Both the position numbers and the translations under genes were made by a program. A stretch of 5,031 nucleotides of DNA from Alphaproteobacteria bacterium (GTDB taxonomy: Bacteria; Pseudomonadota; Alphaproteobacteria; Micropepsales; Micropepsaceae): contig JAATGK010000133.1 in NCBI GenBank assembly GCA_015654715.1, forward strand, positions 1-5,031. The letters are read 5' to 3'. This document shows, in pieces, positions 1-5,031 of the stretch. The notes beneath the pieces are model-generated. The model worked only from the letters and a program-made list of their open reading frames with translations, made no database searches and was not told the DNA's origin. Position 1 is the first letter of the stretch; each line of letters starts with the position of its first letter.

Positions 1-1777
1 GCTGGCGCAAATCCTTGCCGCGGATGACCGGCTGCGGCAGCTGATCGAGGCTTTGCGGGAAGCTGAGCGGCAAGCGGCCGGATGGGTTCACCTTGCGGAA
101 CAGGATATTCGCGATGGCGTTCGCGCCGCGGTTGCCGGGATACCATGCTTCCAGCACCGCCCCGACGGACTCGAGCCATGGCATCGCCACCGGATTGCCG
201 GTCTCCAGCACCACCACGGTGTGGCGGTTGGCTTTGGCGACGGCGGCGATCAAGGCGTCCTGATTGCCGGGCAGCGTGATGTCGGGCGTGTCGATGCCTT
301 CGCGCTGCCAGCGGGTCGCGAACACGATCACGACATCGGCGCGGCGCGCCGTGGCGGCGGCATGAGCGAGATCGGAGCCGTCGTCGAACACCACCTTGCC
401 GCGGGCCTCGGCCTTGATCGTGGCGAGCGGCGCCGGCGGATCGTAGACCATCTTCTCGAGCGGCACGCGGCTATGGCCGGAAGCATCCTGACCGGCACCG
501 CCGACCAGAATTTCCTGCGACGGATCATTGCCGACCGGCATCACCTGGGCCGAGCCGCCGCCCGATACCACGCCGATGTCGGCACGCCCGCCGATCACCG
601 CGATACGTTTTGCCCCCGCCGTCAGCGGCAACAACCCGCGCGCGTTTTTGAGGAGAACGATGCCCTCTTCCGCCGCGCGCATCGCCACCGCGCCATTGGC
701 GGCCACATCGCTCGGCCCCGCCACGGCGGGATCATCGAACAGCCCTTGGGCGAACATGCTGCGCAGGATGCGATGGACCATGTTGTCGAGACGTGTCGCG
801 AGTGCCGCCCCGTCCGGCCCATCGAGCGCCGCCTTCAGCGCCGGGCCGAAATAATCATCGCGGTCGAATTCAAACGCCGATTCCTGATCGAGTCCGGCCA
901 GCGCCGCTTTGGTGGTGGAATGCACCCCGCCCCAGTCGCTCATAACATAGCCGGGATAGCTCCAGTCGCCCTTGAGAACCTTGTTGAGCAGGAAGTCGTT
1001 CTCGCAGGAATAGACGCTGTTGACGCGATTGTAAGCGCACATGACCGAGCCAGGCTCGCCCCTCTCGATGGCGATTTCGAACGCCAGCAGATCGCTTTCG
1101 CGCATCGCCTGTTCGGAAAGATTGGCACTCAGCCAGTCGCGGCCGATTTCCTGATCGTTGACCGCATAATGCTTGGCGGTAGAAATGATGTGGCGACTTT
1201 GGGCGCCGCGGATCGCCGCGCCGACGATGAGGCCCGCCAGCAACGGATCCTCACCGGCGTATTCGAAATTGCGGCCGTTGCGCGGATCGCGCGCCAGATC
1301 GACGCCGCCGTTCAAAAGCACGTTGAAGCCCTTGTCGCGCGTCTCCTGCCCCACCACCGCACCGACCTGAAAAGCGATTTCCGGATTCCAGCTTGCGGCG
1401 GTGAGAAGGGTCGCGGGCAGCGCGGTGGCGGTATCGCCGGGGCGCATGTGGCGCTGATTGGAAACACCCAGACTGGCGTCGGTCTCGATCTGCGCCGGAA
1501 TGCCGAGCCGCGGAATGCCGGGAATGTAACCGGCAACATGCGGCAGTGCCTTGCGAAGGGCATCGGGCAGCGGCGGATAATGCGGGTTGATGGTGGCGTC
1601 GTCGCCGTAATAGCCGTGCACGAGCACCAGCTTTTCATCGCGCGTCATCTCAGCCTGGACAAGAGTGGCGCGCTGGTCGGCGGTGAGCGCGGTATTCATC
1701 CACGTCGGCGCGGCCATCGCCGCAACGGCAAACGCCAGCGCCGCGGCGGTCCCCAAACAAAGCGTCCGGAACGACAT
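1..1777 (-). CDS. Glycoside hydrolase family 3 beta-glucosidase, exported; C-terminus beyond the left edge
   Basis: Predicted to remove terminal beta-D-glucose from cello-oligosaccharides or glucosides in the periplasm or outside the cell. The window holds 592 codons from ATG at 1777, which follows a strong GGGAGGA ribosome site. Residues 1-22 form a signal peptide with likely cleavage after AMA. The GH3 N-terminal barrel shows DLARDPRNGRNFEYAGEDP (160-178), KHYAVNDQE (202-210) and VMSDWGA, whose D281 is the expected nucleophile. The C-terminal alpha/beta domain begins near VLLKN (374-378). WQREGID places E493 where the acid/base glutamate usually lies (inferred), followed by LPGNQDALI and NPSGRLPLSFP close to the edge. 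Family members usually run past 700 residues, so a fibronectin-III-like tail probably lies outside. I see no PA14 insert in the part present. BglX-like enzymes are the nearest named relatives, but exact substrate cannot be read from sequence. Confidence 0.95.
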   Translation of the reverse strand, partial: MSFRTLCLGTAAALAFAVAAMAAPTWMNTALTADQRATLVQAEMTRDEKLVLVHGYYGDDATINPHYPPLPDALRKALPHVAGYIPGIPRLGIPAQIETDASLGVSNQRHMRPGDTATALPATLLTAASWNPEIAFQVGAVVGQETRDKGFNVLLNGGVDLARDPRNGRNFEYAGEDPLLAGLIVGAAIRGAQSRHIISTAKHYAVNDQEIGRDWLSANLSEQAMRESDLLAFEIAIERGEPGSVMCAYNRVNSVYSCENDFLLNKVLKGDWSYPGYVMSDWGGVHSTTKAALAGLDQESAFEFDRDDYFGPALKAALDGPDGAALATRLDNMVHRILRSMFAQGLFDDPAVAGPSDVAANGAVAMRAAEEGIVLLKNARGLLPLTAGAKRIAVIGGRADIGVVSGGGSAQVMPVGNDPSQEILVGGAGQDASGHSRVPLEKMVYDPPAPLATIKAEARGKVVFDDGSDLAHAAATARRADVVIVFATRWQREGIDTPDITLPGNQDALIAAVAKANRHTVVVLETGNPVAMPWLESVGAVLEAWYPGNRGANAIANILFRKVNPSGRLPLSFPQSLDQLPQPVIRGKDLRQ

Positions 1778-1821
1778 CGCTTCCTCCCAGGTTCGGCAAG
1801 GTGTGCCCCTTGCTGGGAATT

Positions 1822-1851
1822 ACTCTATTATGACAGCGCTTTCTCTGACAA
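1822..1851 (-). promoter_or_regulatory. Candidate sigma70-type promoter of the GH3 gene
   Basis: On the minus strand TTGTCA (1851-1846) is a good -35 match. Possible -10 elements downstream are TAGAGT (1827-1822, 18-nt spacer) and TAATAG (1830-1825, 15-nt spacer). Neither is perfect. Transcription would begin roughly 35-40 nt ahead of the start codon. The assignment rests on motif similarity only. Confidence 0.35.
1831..1844. promoter_or_regulatory. Possible LacI-family operator (TGACAGCGCTTTCT)
   Basis: The site is centred on the palindrome AGCGCT, with partial symmetry outside it: 5 of the 7 half-site pairs match. LacI-family operators for sugar genes often have a CG-centred core of this kind. 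It lies between the candidate -35 and -10 of the GH3 gene, where a repressor would block transcription. No LacI-type gene is present in the window, so this remains a weak assignment. Confidence 0.25.
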
Positions 1852-1885
1852 TGGCGCGTGGATCACAATTCCGCCAGCGCCGCCC

Positions 1886-1913
1886 TTGCATTTCCATTTT
1901 GGGACTGTATGCT
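1886..1913 (+). promoter_or_regulatory. Candidate promoter of the membrane protein/regulator operon
   Basis: TTGCAT (1886-1891) and TATGCT (1908-1913) are separated by 16 nt and resemble sigma70 elements. The predicted transcription start falls near 1920, inside the palindrome at 1912-1926. This is the most AT-rich stretch between the two divergent genes. Confidence 0.4.
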
Positions 1914-1926
1914 TTGCAATGCAAAG
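1912..1926. promoter_or_regulatory. Perfect 15-bp palindrome, probable operator (copy 1)
   Basis: CTTTGCA-A-TGCAAAG has two perfect 7-bp arms around one central base. It abuts the candidate -10 element and covers the predicted transcription start, 23 nt before the ATG at 1950. This is the size and position expected of a dimeric repressor site. The winged-helix protein encoded at 2548-2916 in the same transcript is the obvious candidate binder (inference). A near-copy lies at 2934-2953. Confidence 0.6.
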
Positions 1927-1949
1927 TTACTCTCGTGGGGGAGAAACAG

Positions 1950-2561
1950 ATGCGCGACATCGACAAGGCGTTGGCGGACATCCTGGCAATCAGGAGCCAG
2001 ATCGCCTCCAATACCGCCTTCCGCGGCTACGGTCCGCTGGCGATCTCGATCACCGGCATCCTCTCGCTCCTCACCGCAACCGCGCAAACCCTGCTCCCCA
2101 TCGCCGGCACGCCCGTTCTGTTCTGCGGCGAATGGCTGGCAACCGCCATCGTCTGCGGCGCCGTGGTGCGCATCGAGATGCAAGGCCGCTCGCGCCGCCT
2201 GCATTCGAGCCTCGCCGACGCCATGATCGACCAGGCGATTGAGCAGTTCCTGCCCGCCACCGCCGCCAGTTTCTTCATGCCGCTGCTGCTGGTGCACTTC
2301 GTGCCCGAGAACACCTGGATGATGCCCGGACTGTGGCAGTTGTTCGTCAGCCTCGGCATCTACGCCTCGCTGCACAACCTGCCGCGCAGCATGTTCTATG
2401 CCGGCGCGTTCTATCTGATTTCCGGCTTCACCTGCCTGCTCTGGGCCAGCCAAACGCACGAACTGTCGCCGTGGCTGATGGGCGTGCCGTTCCTGATCGG
2501 CCAGTCGCTGATGGCCGTGCTCCTCTATTTCGCGGCCGGAGAATCCGATGGCGAAGACTGA
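1950..2561 (+). CDS. Six-helix inner-membrane protein of unknown function
   Basis: I do not recognise a characterised family. The 203-residue protein starts at ATG 1950, behind a strong GGGGGAGA ribosome site; the reading frame is open further upstream, but without a comparable site. Residues 1-29 are hydrophilic and end in an FRGYGP motif. Hydrophobic segments lie near 30-50, 55-75, 101-118, 126-143, 148-167 and 174-195. The basic stretch RGSRR-like at 79-83 (GRSRR) in the loop after helix 2 suggests that loop is cytoplasmic. The C-terminus is short and acidic (ESDGED). There is no signal peptide and no obvious catalytic motif. The gene overlaps the following winged-helix gene by 14 nt, which implies coupled translation. 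A role as membrane sensor or partner for that regulator is plausible but unproven; a transporter-like role cannot be excluded. Confidence 0.88.
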   Translation: MRDIDKALADILAIRSQIASNTAFRGYGPLAISITGILSLLTATAQTLLPIAGTPVLFCGEWLATAIVCGAVVRIEMQGRSRRLHSSLADAMIDQAIEQFLPATAASFFMPLLLVHFVPENTWMMPGLWQLFVSLGIYASLHNLPRSMFYAGAFYLISGFTCLLWASQTHELSPWLMGVPFLIGQSLMAVLLYFAAGESDGED

Positions 2562-2916
2562 GGCCCCTTTCGCCTTCGAAGGGCTCGATCGGGTGATGCA
2601 CGAAAAAGCGCGGCTCGGCGTGCTGTCGTCGCTGATCGGCCATCCCAAAGGCCTCCCGTTTGGCGATCTGAAATCGCTGTGCGGCTTGACCGACGGCAAC
2701 CTCAGCCGCCATCTGCAGGTGTTGCAGGAAGCGGGTCTGGTCGAGATCAACAAGGCCTTCGAAAACAATCGGCCGCAAACGACCATTCGGATGACCAAGA
2801 GCGGCCGCAAGCGCTTTCTTGAATATCTGGCACTGCTCGAACAAGTGGTGCGCGACGCCGCCAAAACGGCGGGCGAAGATTTCGGCGCCGCGCGCTTGAA
2901 AATTGTGCCGAGCTGA
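2548..2916 (+). CDS. Winged-helix transcriptional regulator (HTH_34/MarR-ArsR-like)
   Basis: A 122-residue cytoplasmic DNA-binding protein. Residues about 10-98 form one winged-helix domain: an N-terminal helix with LDRVMHEKARLGVLSSL, a turn, then the recognition-helix region TDGNLSRHLQVLQEAGLV (48-65). The wing EINKAFENNRPQTTIRMT follows at 66-83. A last helix (about 86-105) probably dimerises. The layout matches the small HTH_34-type winged-helix regulators. It has no cysteine pair or histidine cluster typical of metal-sensing ArsR proteins; the one cysteine is C45. The start at 2548 lies inside the end of the upstream gene, with GGAGA 5 nt before the ATG. Autoregulation through the palindrome at 1912-1926, and control of the next gene through 2934-2953, are reasonable inferences. 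The ligand or signal is unknown. Confidence 0.93.
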   Translation: MAKTEAPFAFEGLDRVMHEKARLGVLSSLIGHPKGLPFGDLKSLCGLTDGNLSRHLQVLQEAGLVEINKAFENNRPQTTIRMTKSGRKRFLEYLALLEQVVRDAAKTAGEDFGAARLKIVPS

Positions 2917-2927
2917 GGGCTTTTTTT

Positions 2928-2934
2928 GAAAGGA
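2928..2934 (+). promoter_or_regulatory. Ribosome binding site that fixes the cis-prenyltransferase start
   Basis: GAAAGGA lies 9 nt before ATG 2944. The in-frame TTG at 2926 overlaps this site and has no ribosome site of its own, so ATG 2944 is preferred. A run of seven T (2921-2927) comes directly before it. Confidence 0.65.
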
Positions 2935-2953
2935 TGCTTTGCTATGCCAAGTT
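2934..2953. repeat. Second copy of the operator-like element, across the next start codon
   Basis: This 20-nt stretch matches 1909-1928 at 18 of 20 positions; the differences are A to T at the tenth base and A to C at the fifteenth. A CTCT follows both copies, offset by one base. The copy is a less perfect palindrome (5 of 7 arm pairs). It runs from the end of the ribosome site through ATG 2944 into codon 4. A regulator bound here would act as a roadblock or block an internal promoter; an RNA-level role is also possible. Function is inferred. Confidence 0.5.
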
Positions 2954-3603
2954 CTCTTCTACGCAAAGACTCTCTGCATGTCGCCGCGATCATGGACGGC
3001 AACGGCCGCTGGGCGCGAGCGCGCGGACTGCCCCGCCGCGAAGGTCACCGCGCCGGCATCGAAGCGCTCAGGCGGATCGTCAAAGCGGCGCCTGATGCCG
3101 GTATCAGCACCCTCACGGTGCATGCGTTTTCCGCCGCCAACTGGAACCGCCCGGCGGAGGAAGTCGCCGATCTCTTGAAGCTGTTCGAACAGTACCTCGA
3201 CAGCGAAACCGAGACGCTGGTCGCTGACGGCGTACGGCTTTCGTTTATCGGCCGCCGCGACCGGCTGCCGGCAAATCTCGTCGCCGAGATGGAACGCGCC
3301 GAGGCCGTGACCGAATGGGGCGATGTCCTCAGCTTGCGCGTGGCCCTCGATTATTCCGCCCGTGAGGCGATCATCGCCGCGGTGAAGAACGGTGTCCCGC
3401 CCGGACCGGATGTCGATCTCTTGATCCGCACCAGCGGCGAACAACGGCTGTCGGATTTCCTCTTGTGGGAATGCGCTTATGCCGAGCTTTATTTCGCCGC
3501 GAAGAATTGGCCGGATTTCGATGCCGGTGATCTGGCGGCGGCGCTGGCGGCGTTCCATGCCCGCGAACGGCGCTTCGGAGCGCTGCCGCAAGCGGCAGAG
3601 TAA
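2944..3603 (+). CDS. Short, non-canonical cis-prenyltransferase (UppS family polyprenyl diphosphate synthase)
   Basis: Predicted to add isopentenyl diphosphate units in cis to an allylic diphosphate, giving a polyprenyl diphosphate at the membrane. The 219 residues contain HVAAIMDGNGRWA with catalytic D18, H35, the FSAANWNRP loop (62-70), and DLLIRTSGEQR (158-168) with R162, E166 and R168. FLLWECAYAELYF follows with E181. These correspond to E. coli D26, H43, R194, E198, R200 and E213. The offset to E. coli numbering is 8 up to R69 and 32 from R162, so about 24 residues are missing between them. That loss probably falls between LDYSAREAI and DVDLLIRT. The glutamate of SSENW is alanine (A65). 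The usual uppS neighbours (frr, cdsA, dxr) are absent, so this is more likely a paralogue than the cell-wall enzyme. Product chain length is unknown. It lies 27 nt after the regulator gene. Confidence 0.92.
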   Translation: MPSSLLRKDSLHVAAIMDGNGRWARARGLPRREGHRAGIEALRRIVKAAPDAGISTLTVHAFSAANWNRPAEEVADLLKLFEQYLDSETETLVADGVRLSFIGRRDRLPANLVAEMERAEAVTEWGDVLSLRVALDYSAREAIIAAVKNGVPPGPDVDLLIRTSGEQRLSDFLLWECAYAELYFAAKNWPDFDAGDLAAALAAFHARERRFGALPQAAE

Positions 3604-3640
3604 TACGCACCAAAGCGGGCCGCAGCATTGACGTTGGGGA

Positions 3641-3659
3641 ACCCGAACTGGCGTCGGGT
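3641..3659. other. Small hairpin after the cis-prenyltransferase gene
   Basis: ACCCGA and TCGGGT form a perfect 6-bp stem with a 7-nt loop, 37 nt after the stop codon. There is no T run after it, so it is not a convincing intrinsic terminator. Transcription may continue into the methyltransferase gene. Confidence 0.3.
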
Positions 3660-3677
3660 AGCATGATGGCTTAAACC

Positions 3678-3694
3678 GTCATTCCAGAAATGAC
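3678..3694 (+). promoter_or_regulatory. Inverted repeat enclosing the methyltransferase start codon
   Basis: GTCATT (3678-3683) and AATGAC (3689-3694) pair perfectly around a 5-nt loop. The ATG at 3690-3692 lies inside the right arm. No clear ribosome site precedes this ATG. The stem is short and could be chance, but if it forms in the mRNA it would limit translation initiation. Confidence 0.35.
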
Positions 3695-4340
3695 AGAGCC
3701 CCTCGCCTTCATCCGCGCCAACGCAATGCTGCAAGCGCCGCCGCTGGTTCCCGAAATCCGCCTGCATCTGGCCAGCGAAGTCCTGCCGCTCTGGTACAAG
3801 ACCGAAGCAGAACTGGGGCGCGAAGGCGTGCCGCCGCCGTATTGGGCCTTTGCTTGGGCAGGCGGACAGGCCTTAGCGCGCTACATTCTCGATCGCGGCC
3901 AGAGTCACAAATTGCCCGGCGCATCGGTGCTCGATTTCGGCTCCGGTTCGGGATTGGTCGCGATTGCGGCGGCCAAAGCCGGGGCCAAGTCGGTGCTGGC
4001 GGCCGACATCGATCCCTTCGCCGCCGCCGCCATTCGCCAGAACGCGATCGACAACGGTGTGACGATAGAGGTTACGACCGACGACGTGATCGGGCGCGCG
4101 GGGCCGTGGGACGTCATTTTGATCGGCGACATGTGTTACGAGCGCCCGCTTGCCGAACGCCTCACCGCGTGGCTGAAGGAACGCGCCCGCGCCGGGACGG
4201 CCGTTTTGATCGGCGATCCGGGACGAACTTATTTCCCGACTTCCGGCGTCGAAAAACTGGCGACCTATAACGTGCCGACATCGCGCGAACTGGAAGACCG
4301 CGACATGCGCGAAACCAGCGTTTACCAGCTGACGGCTTGA
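3690..4340 (+). CDS. METTL20/ETFBKMT-type protein-lysine methyltransferase
   Basis: A class I S-adenosylmethionine methyltransferase of 216 residues. The family hallmark PPYWAFAWAGGQALARY spans 48-65. Motif I is VLDFGSGSG (80-88), the acidic loop after it is ADIDP (105-109), and GDMCYE (146-151) supplies the DxxY motif seen in seven-beta-strand protein methyltransferases. In this family the human and alphaproteobacterial members trimethylate lysines of the electron transfer flavoprotein beta subunit; this target is inferred here, since no etfBA genes are in the window. Automated annotation often calls such proteins ribosomal protein L11 methyltransferase. The start at 3690 keeps the FIRAN...PEIRLHLA segment, which I recall as typical of the family N-terminus; starting at ATG 3726 would lose part of it. 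The ribosome site is weak. The gene follows the prenyltransferase by 86 nt and precedes the VOC gene by 47 nt. Confidence 0.88.
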   Translation: MTEPLAFIRANAMLQAPPLVPEIRLHLASEVLPLWYKTEAELGREGVPPPYWAFAWAGGQALARYILDRGQSHKLPGASVLDFGSGSGLVAIAAAKAGAKSVLAADIDPFAAAAIRQNAIDNGVTIEVTTDDVIGRAGPWDVILIGDMCYERPLAERLTAWLKERARAGTAVLIGDPGRTYFPTSGVEKLATYNVPTSRELEDRDMRETSVYQLTA

Positions 4341-4387
4341 CTCGTCCTTGGTCCGGGCATAAAAAGAACAAAAAGGGAACAATGCTT

Positions 4388-4735
4388 ATGCCGATCGACG
4401 GAACCATGGATTATATCGAGTTGCCGGTGTCCGACATGCCGGCGACCAAAGTCTTCTACAAGAACGTGTTCGGCTGGAGCGGCTTCACCGATTTCGGGCC
4501 GGAGTACATGTCGTTCGAGGCCTGCGGGCGCGACGGTGGCTTCAACGCCGAACGCAAGGTCGTGCAAGGCGGCGGGCCGCTCTTGGTGCTTTATGCCAAC
4601 GACCTCGAAGTGACCGAGGCGAAAGTCAAAGCGGTCGGCGGCGAAATCACCGGTCACGAGAAATTCCCCGGCGGGCGCCGCTTCAGCTTCCGCGATCCCA
4701 ACGGCAACGAACTCGCCGTCTGGACCCGGAAGTAA
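4388..4735 (+). CDS. VOC family protein (glyoxalase/bleomycin-resistance fold)
   Basis: A 115-residue single-domain protein with two beta-alpha-beta-beta-beta halves. The first half begins DYIELPVSDMPATKVFYKNVFGW (8-30); the second ends FSFRDPNGNELAVW (99-112). E11 and E108 sit at positions that often bind metal in this superfamily. VOC proteins include lyases, dioxygenases, isomerases and drug-binding proteins, and the sequence does not say which this is. Its short length and FYKNVFGW motif fit the many uncharacterised glyoxalase-like proteins. AAGGGA (4373-4378) lies 9 nt before ATG 4388 and 3 nt before in-frame ATG 4382. I prefer 4388 on spacing, but 4382 would add only two residues. It may be cotranscribed with the methyltransferase 47 nt upstream. 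Confidence 0.88.
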   Translation: MPIDGTMDYIELPVSDMPATKVFYKNVFGWSGFTDFGPEYMSFEACGRDGGFNAERKVVQGGGPLLVLYANDLEVTEAKVKAVGGEITGHEKFPGGRRFSFRDPNGNELAVWTRK

Positions 4736-4740
4736 ATCCC

Positions 4741-5031
4741 TTATTGCGGCAGATCCATCGGCGGCGGTTCGTGGCCGCGCACATCCATGCCATGGCGCAG
4801 CTTGGAATGGCGGCGGCCGTAAGCGGCATAGACCAGCGCGCCGATCACGGCATAGCCGACCAGGATATAGAGCGCGATCGGGTCCTTGGCGATGATGTAG
4901 GTGGGTGCCGGTACGCCCGGCTTCGGCGCACTGAGCGAACCGAACAGCATGCCGATCAGGTCCTTGCCCAAGGCCGATCCAGTGATGTCGAGCAGGATCG
5001 GCCCGATCATCAGCACGACGCAAAACAAGAC
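4741..5031 (-). CDS. C-terminal end of an APC-type amino-acid permease (start beyond the right edge)
   Basis: Only the last 96 residues are present, ending at TAA (4743-4741). The first part (VLFCVVLMIGPILLDI) is the end of one hydrophobic helix. A linker of about 35 residues, rich in glycine and proline, follows. A last helix, roughly PIALYILVGYAVIGALVYAAYG, then leads into GRRHSKLRHG and a short polar tail with PPP. A final helix followed by YGRRHSKL is typical of the C-terminus of amino-acid permeases of the APC superfamily. The substrate cannot be inferred. The long linker between the last two helices is somewhat unusual. The gene converges with the VOC gene, with 5 bp between stop codons and no visible terminator. 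Confidence 0.72.
   Translation of the reverse strand, partial: VLFCVVLMIGPILLDITGSALGKDLIGMLFGSLSAPKPGVPAPTYIIAKDPIALYILVGYAVIGALVYAAYGRRHSKLRHGMDVRGHEPPPMDLPQ

Noticed and set aside
1796..1813. Hairpin GCAAGG-TGTGCC-CCTTGC in the GH3 leader
   Set aside because: A 6-bp stem with a 6-nt loop is common by chance in GC-rich DNA. It has no T run and does not cover the ribosome site, so no role is supported.
53..2242. A 729-codon open frame on the plus strand
   Set aside because: It is the antisense shadow of the GH3 gene: the minus strand encodes all GH3 motifs in one frame with a signal peptide and ribosome site. The plus product is rich in R, H and G without domains, and it runs into another frame of the membrane protein gene.
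2914..2927. Possible intrinsic terminator ending in seven T before the cis-prenyltransferase gene
   Set aside because: No stem longer than about 3 bp precedes the T run, so there is no supported terminator. The T run may matter for slippage or spacing but nothing shows it.
2926..2943. Upstream TTG start for the cis-prenyltransferase
   Set aside because: It overlaps the GAAAGGA ribosome site and would add only six residues without family similarity; ATG 2944 has proper spacing.
1863..3002. A 379-codon open frame on the minus strand
   Set aside because: It lies opposite three plus-strand genes with recognisable domains, ribosome sites and coupled spacing. Its product is low-complexity and shows no family motif.
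3628..3664. Promoter for the methyltransferase (TTGACG with TAGCAT)
   Set aside because: The two elements are 25 nt apart, too far for a sigma70 promoter, and no better pair was found in the 86-nt gap.

Overview
The window is GC-rich and densely coded. Its gene set suggests an alphaproteobacterium: an exported GH3 beta-glucosidase, a METTL20-type methyltransferase and a short second-type cis-prenyltransferase. I cannot name the genus. There are no RNA genes, mobile elements or CRISPR arrays that I can support.

Layout. (1) Positions 1-1777, minus strand: most of a GH3 beta-glucosidase with a signal peptide, its C-terminus cut off by the left edge. (2) Positions 1778-1949: a divergent intergenic region with candidate promoters in both directions, a LacI-family-like operator on the glucosidase side, and a perfect 15-bp palindrome on the other side. 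(3) Positions 1950-3603, plus strand: a compact apparent operon of a six-helix membrane protein, a small winged-helix regulator (14-nt overlap) and a non-canonical cis-prenyltransferase of the UppS family. (4) Positions 3690-4340: a METTL20/ETFBKMT-type protein-lysine methyltransferase. (5) Positions 4388-4735: a small VOC/glyoxalase-fold protein. (6) Positions 4741-5031, minus strand: the C-terminal end of an APC-type amino-acid permease, convergent with the VOC gene and 5 bp from it.

The glucosidase, methyltransferase, VOC protein and permease look like ordinary metabolic genes. The most interesting part is the three-gene operon. The palindrome at its promoter recurs as an 18/20-match copy lying across the cis-prenyltransferase start codon. 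The prenyltransferase keeps the catalytic residues of UppS but lacks about 24 residues and has lost the glutamate of the SSENW motif. A simple model, which is inference, is that the winged-helix protein binds both copies and controls its own operon. The membrane protein might be its sensor or partner, and the operon's output would be a polyprenyl diphosphate that may differ from the cell-wall carrier.
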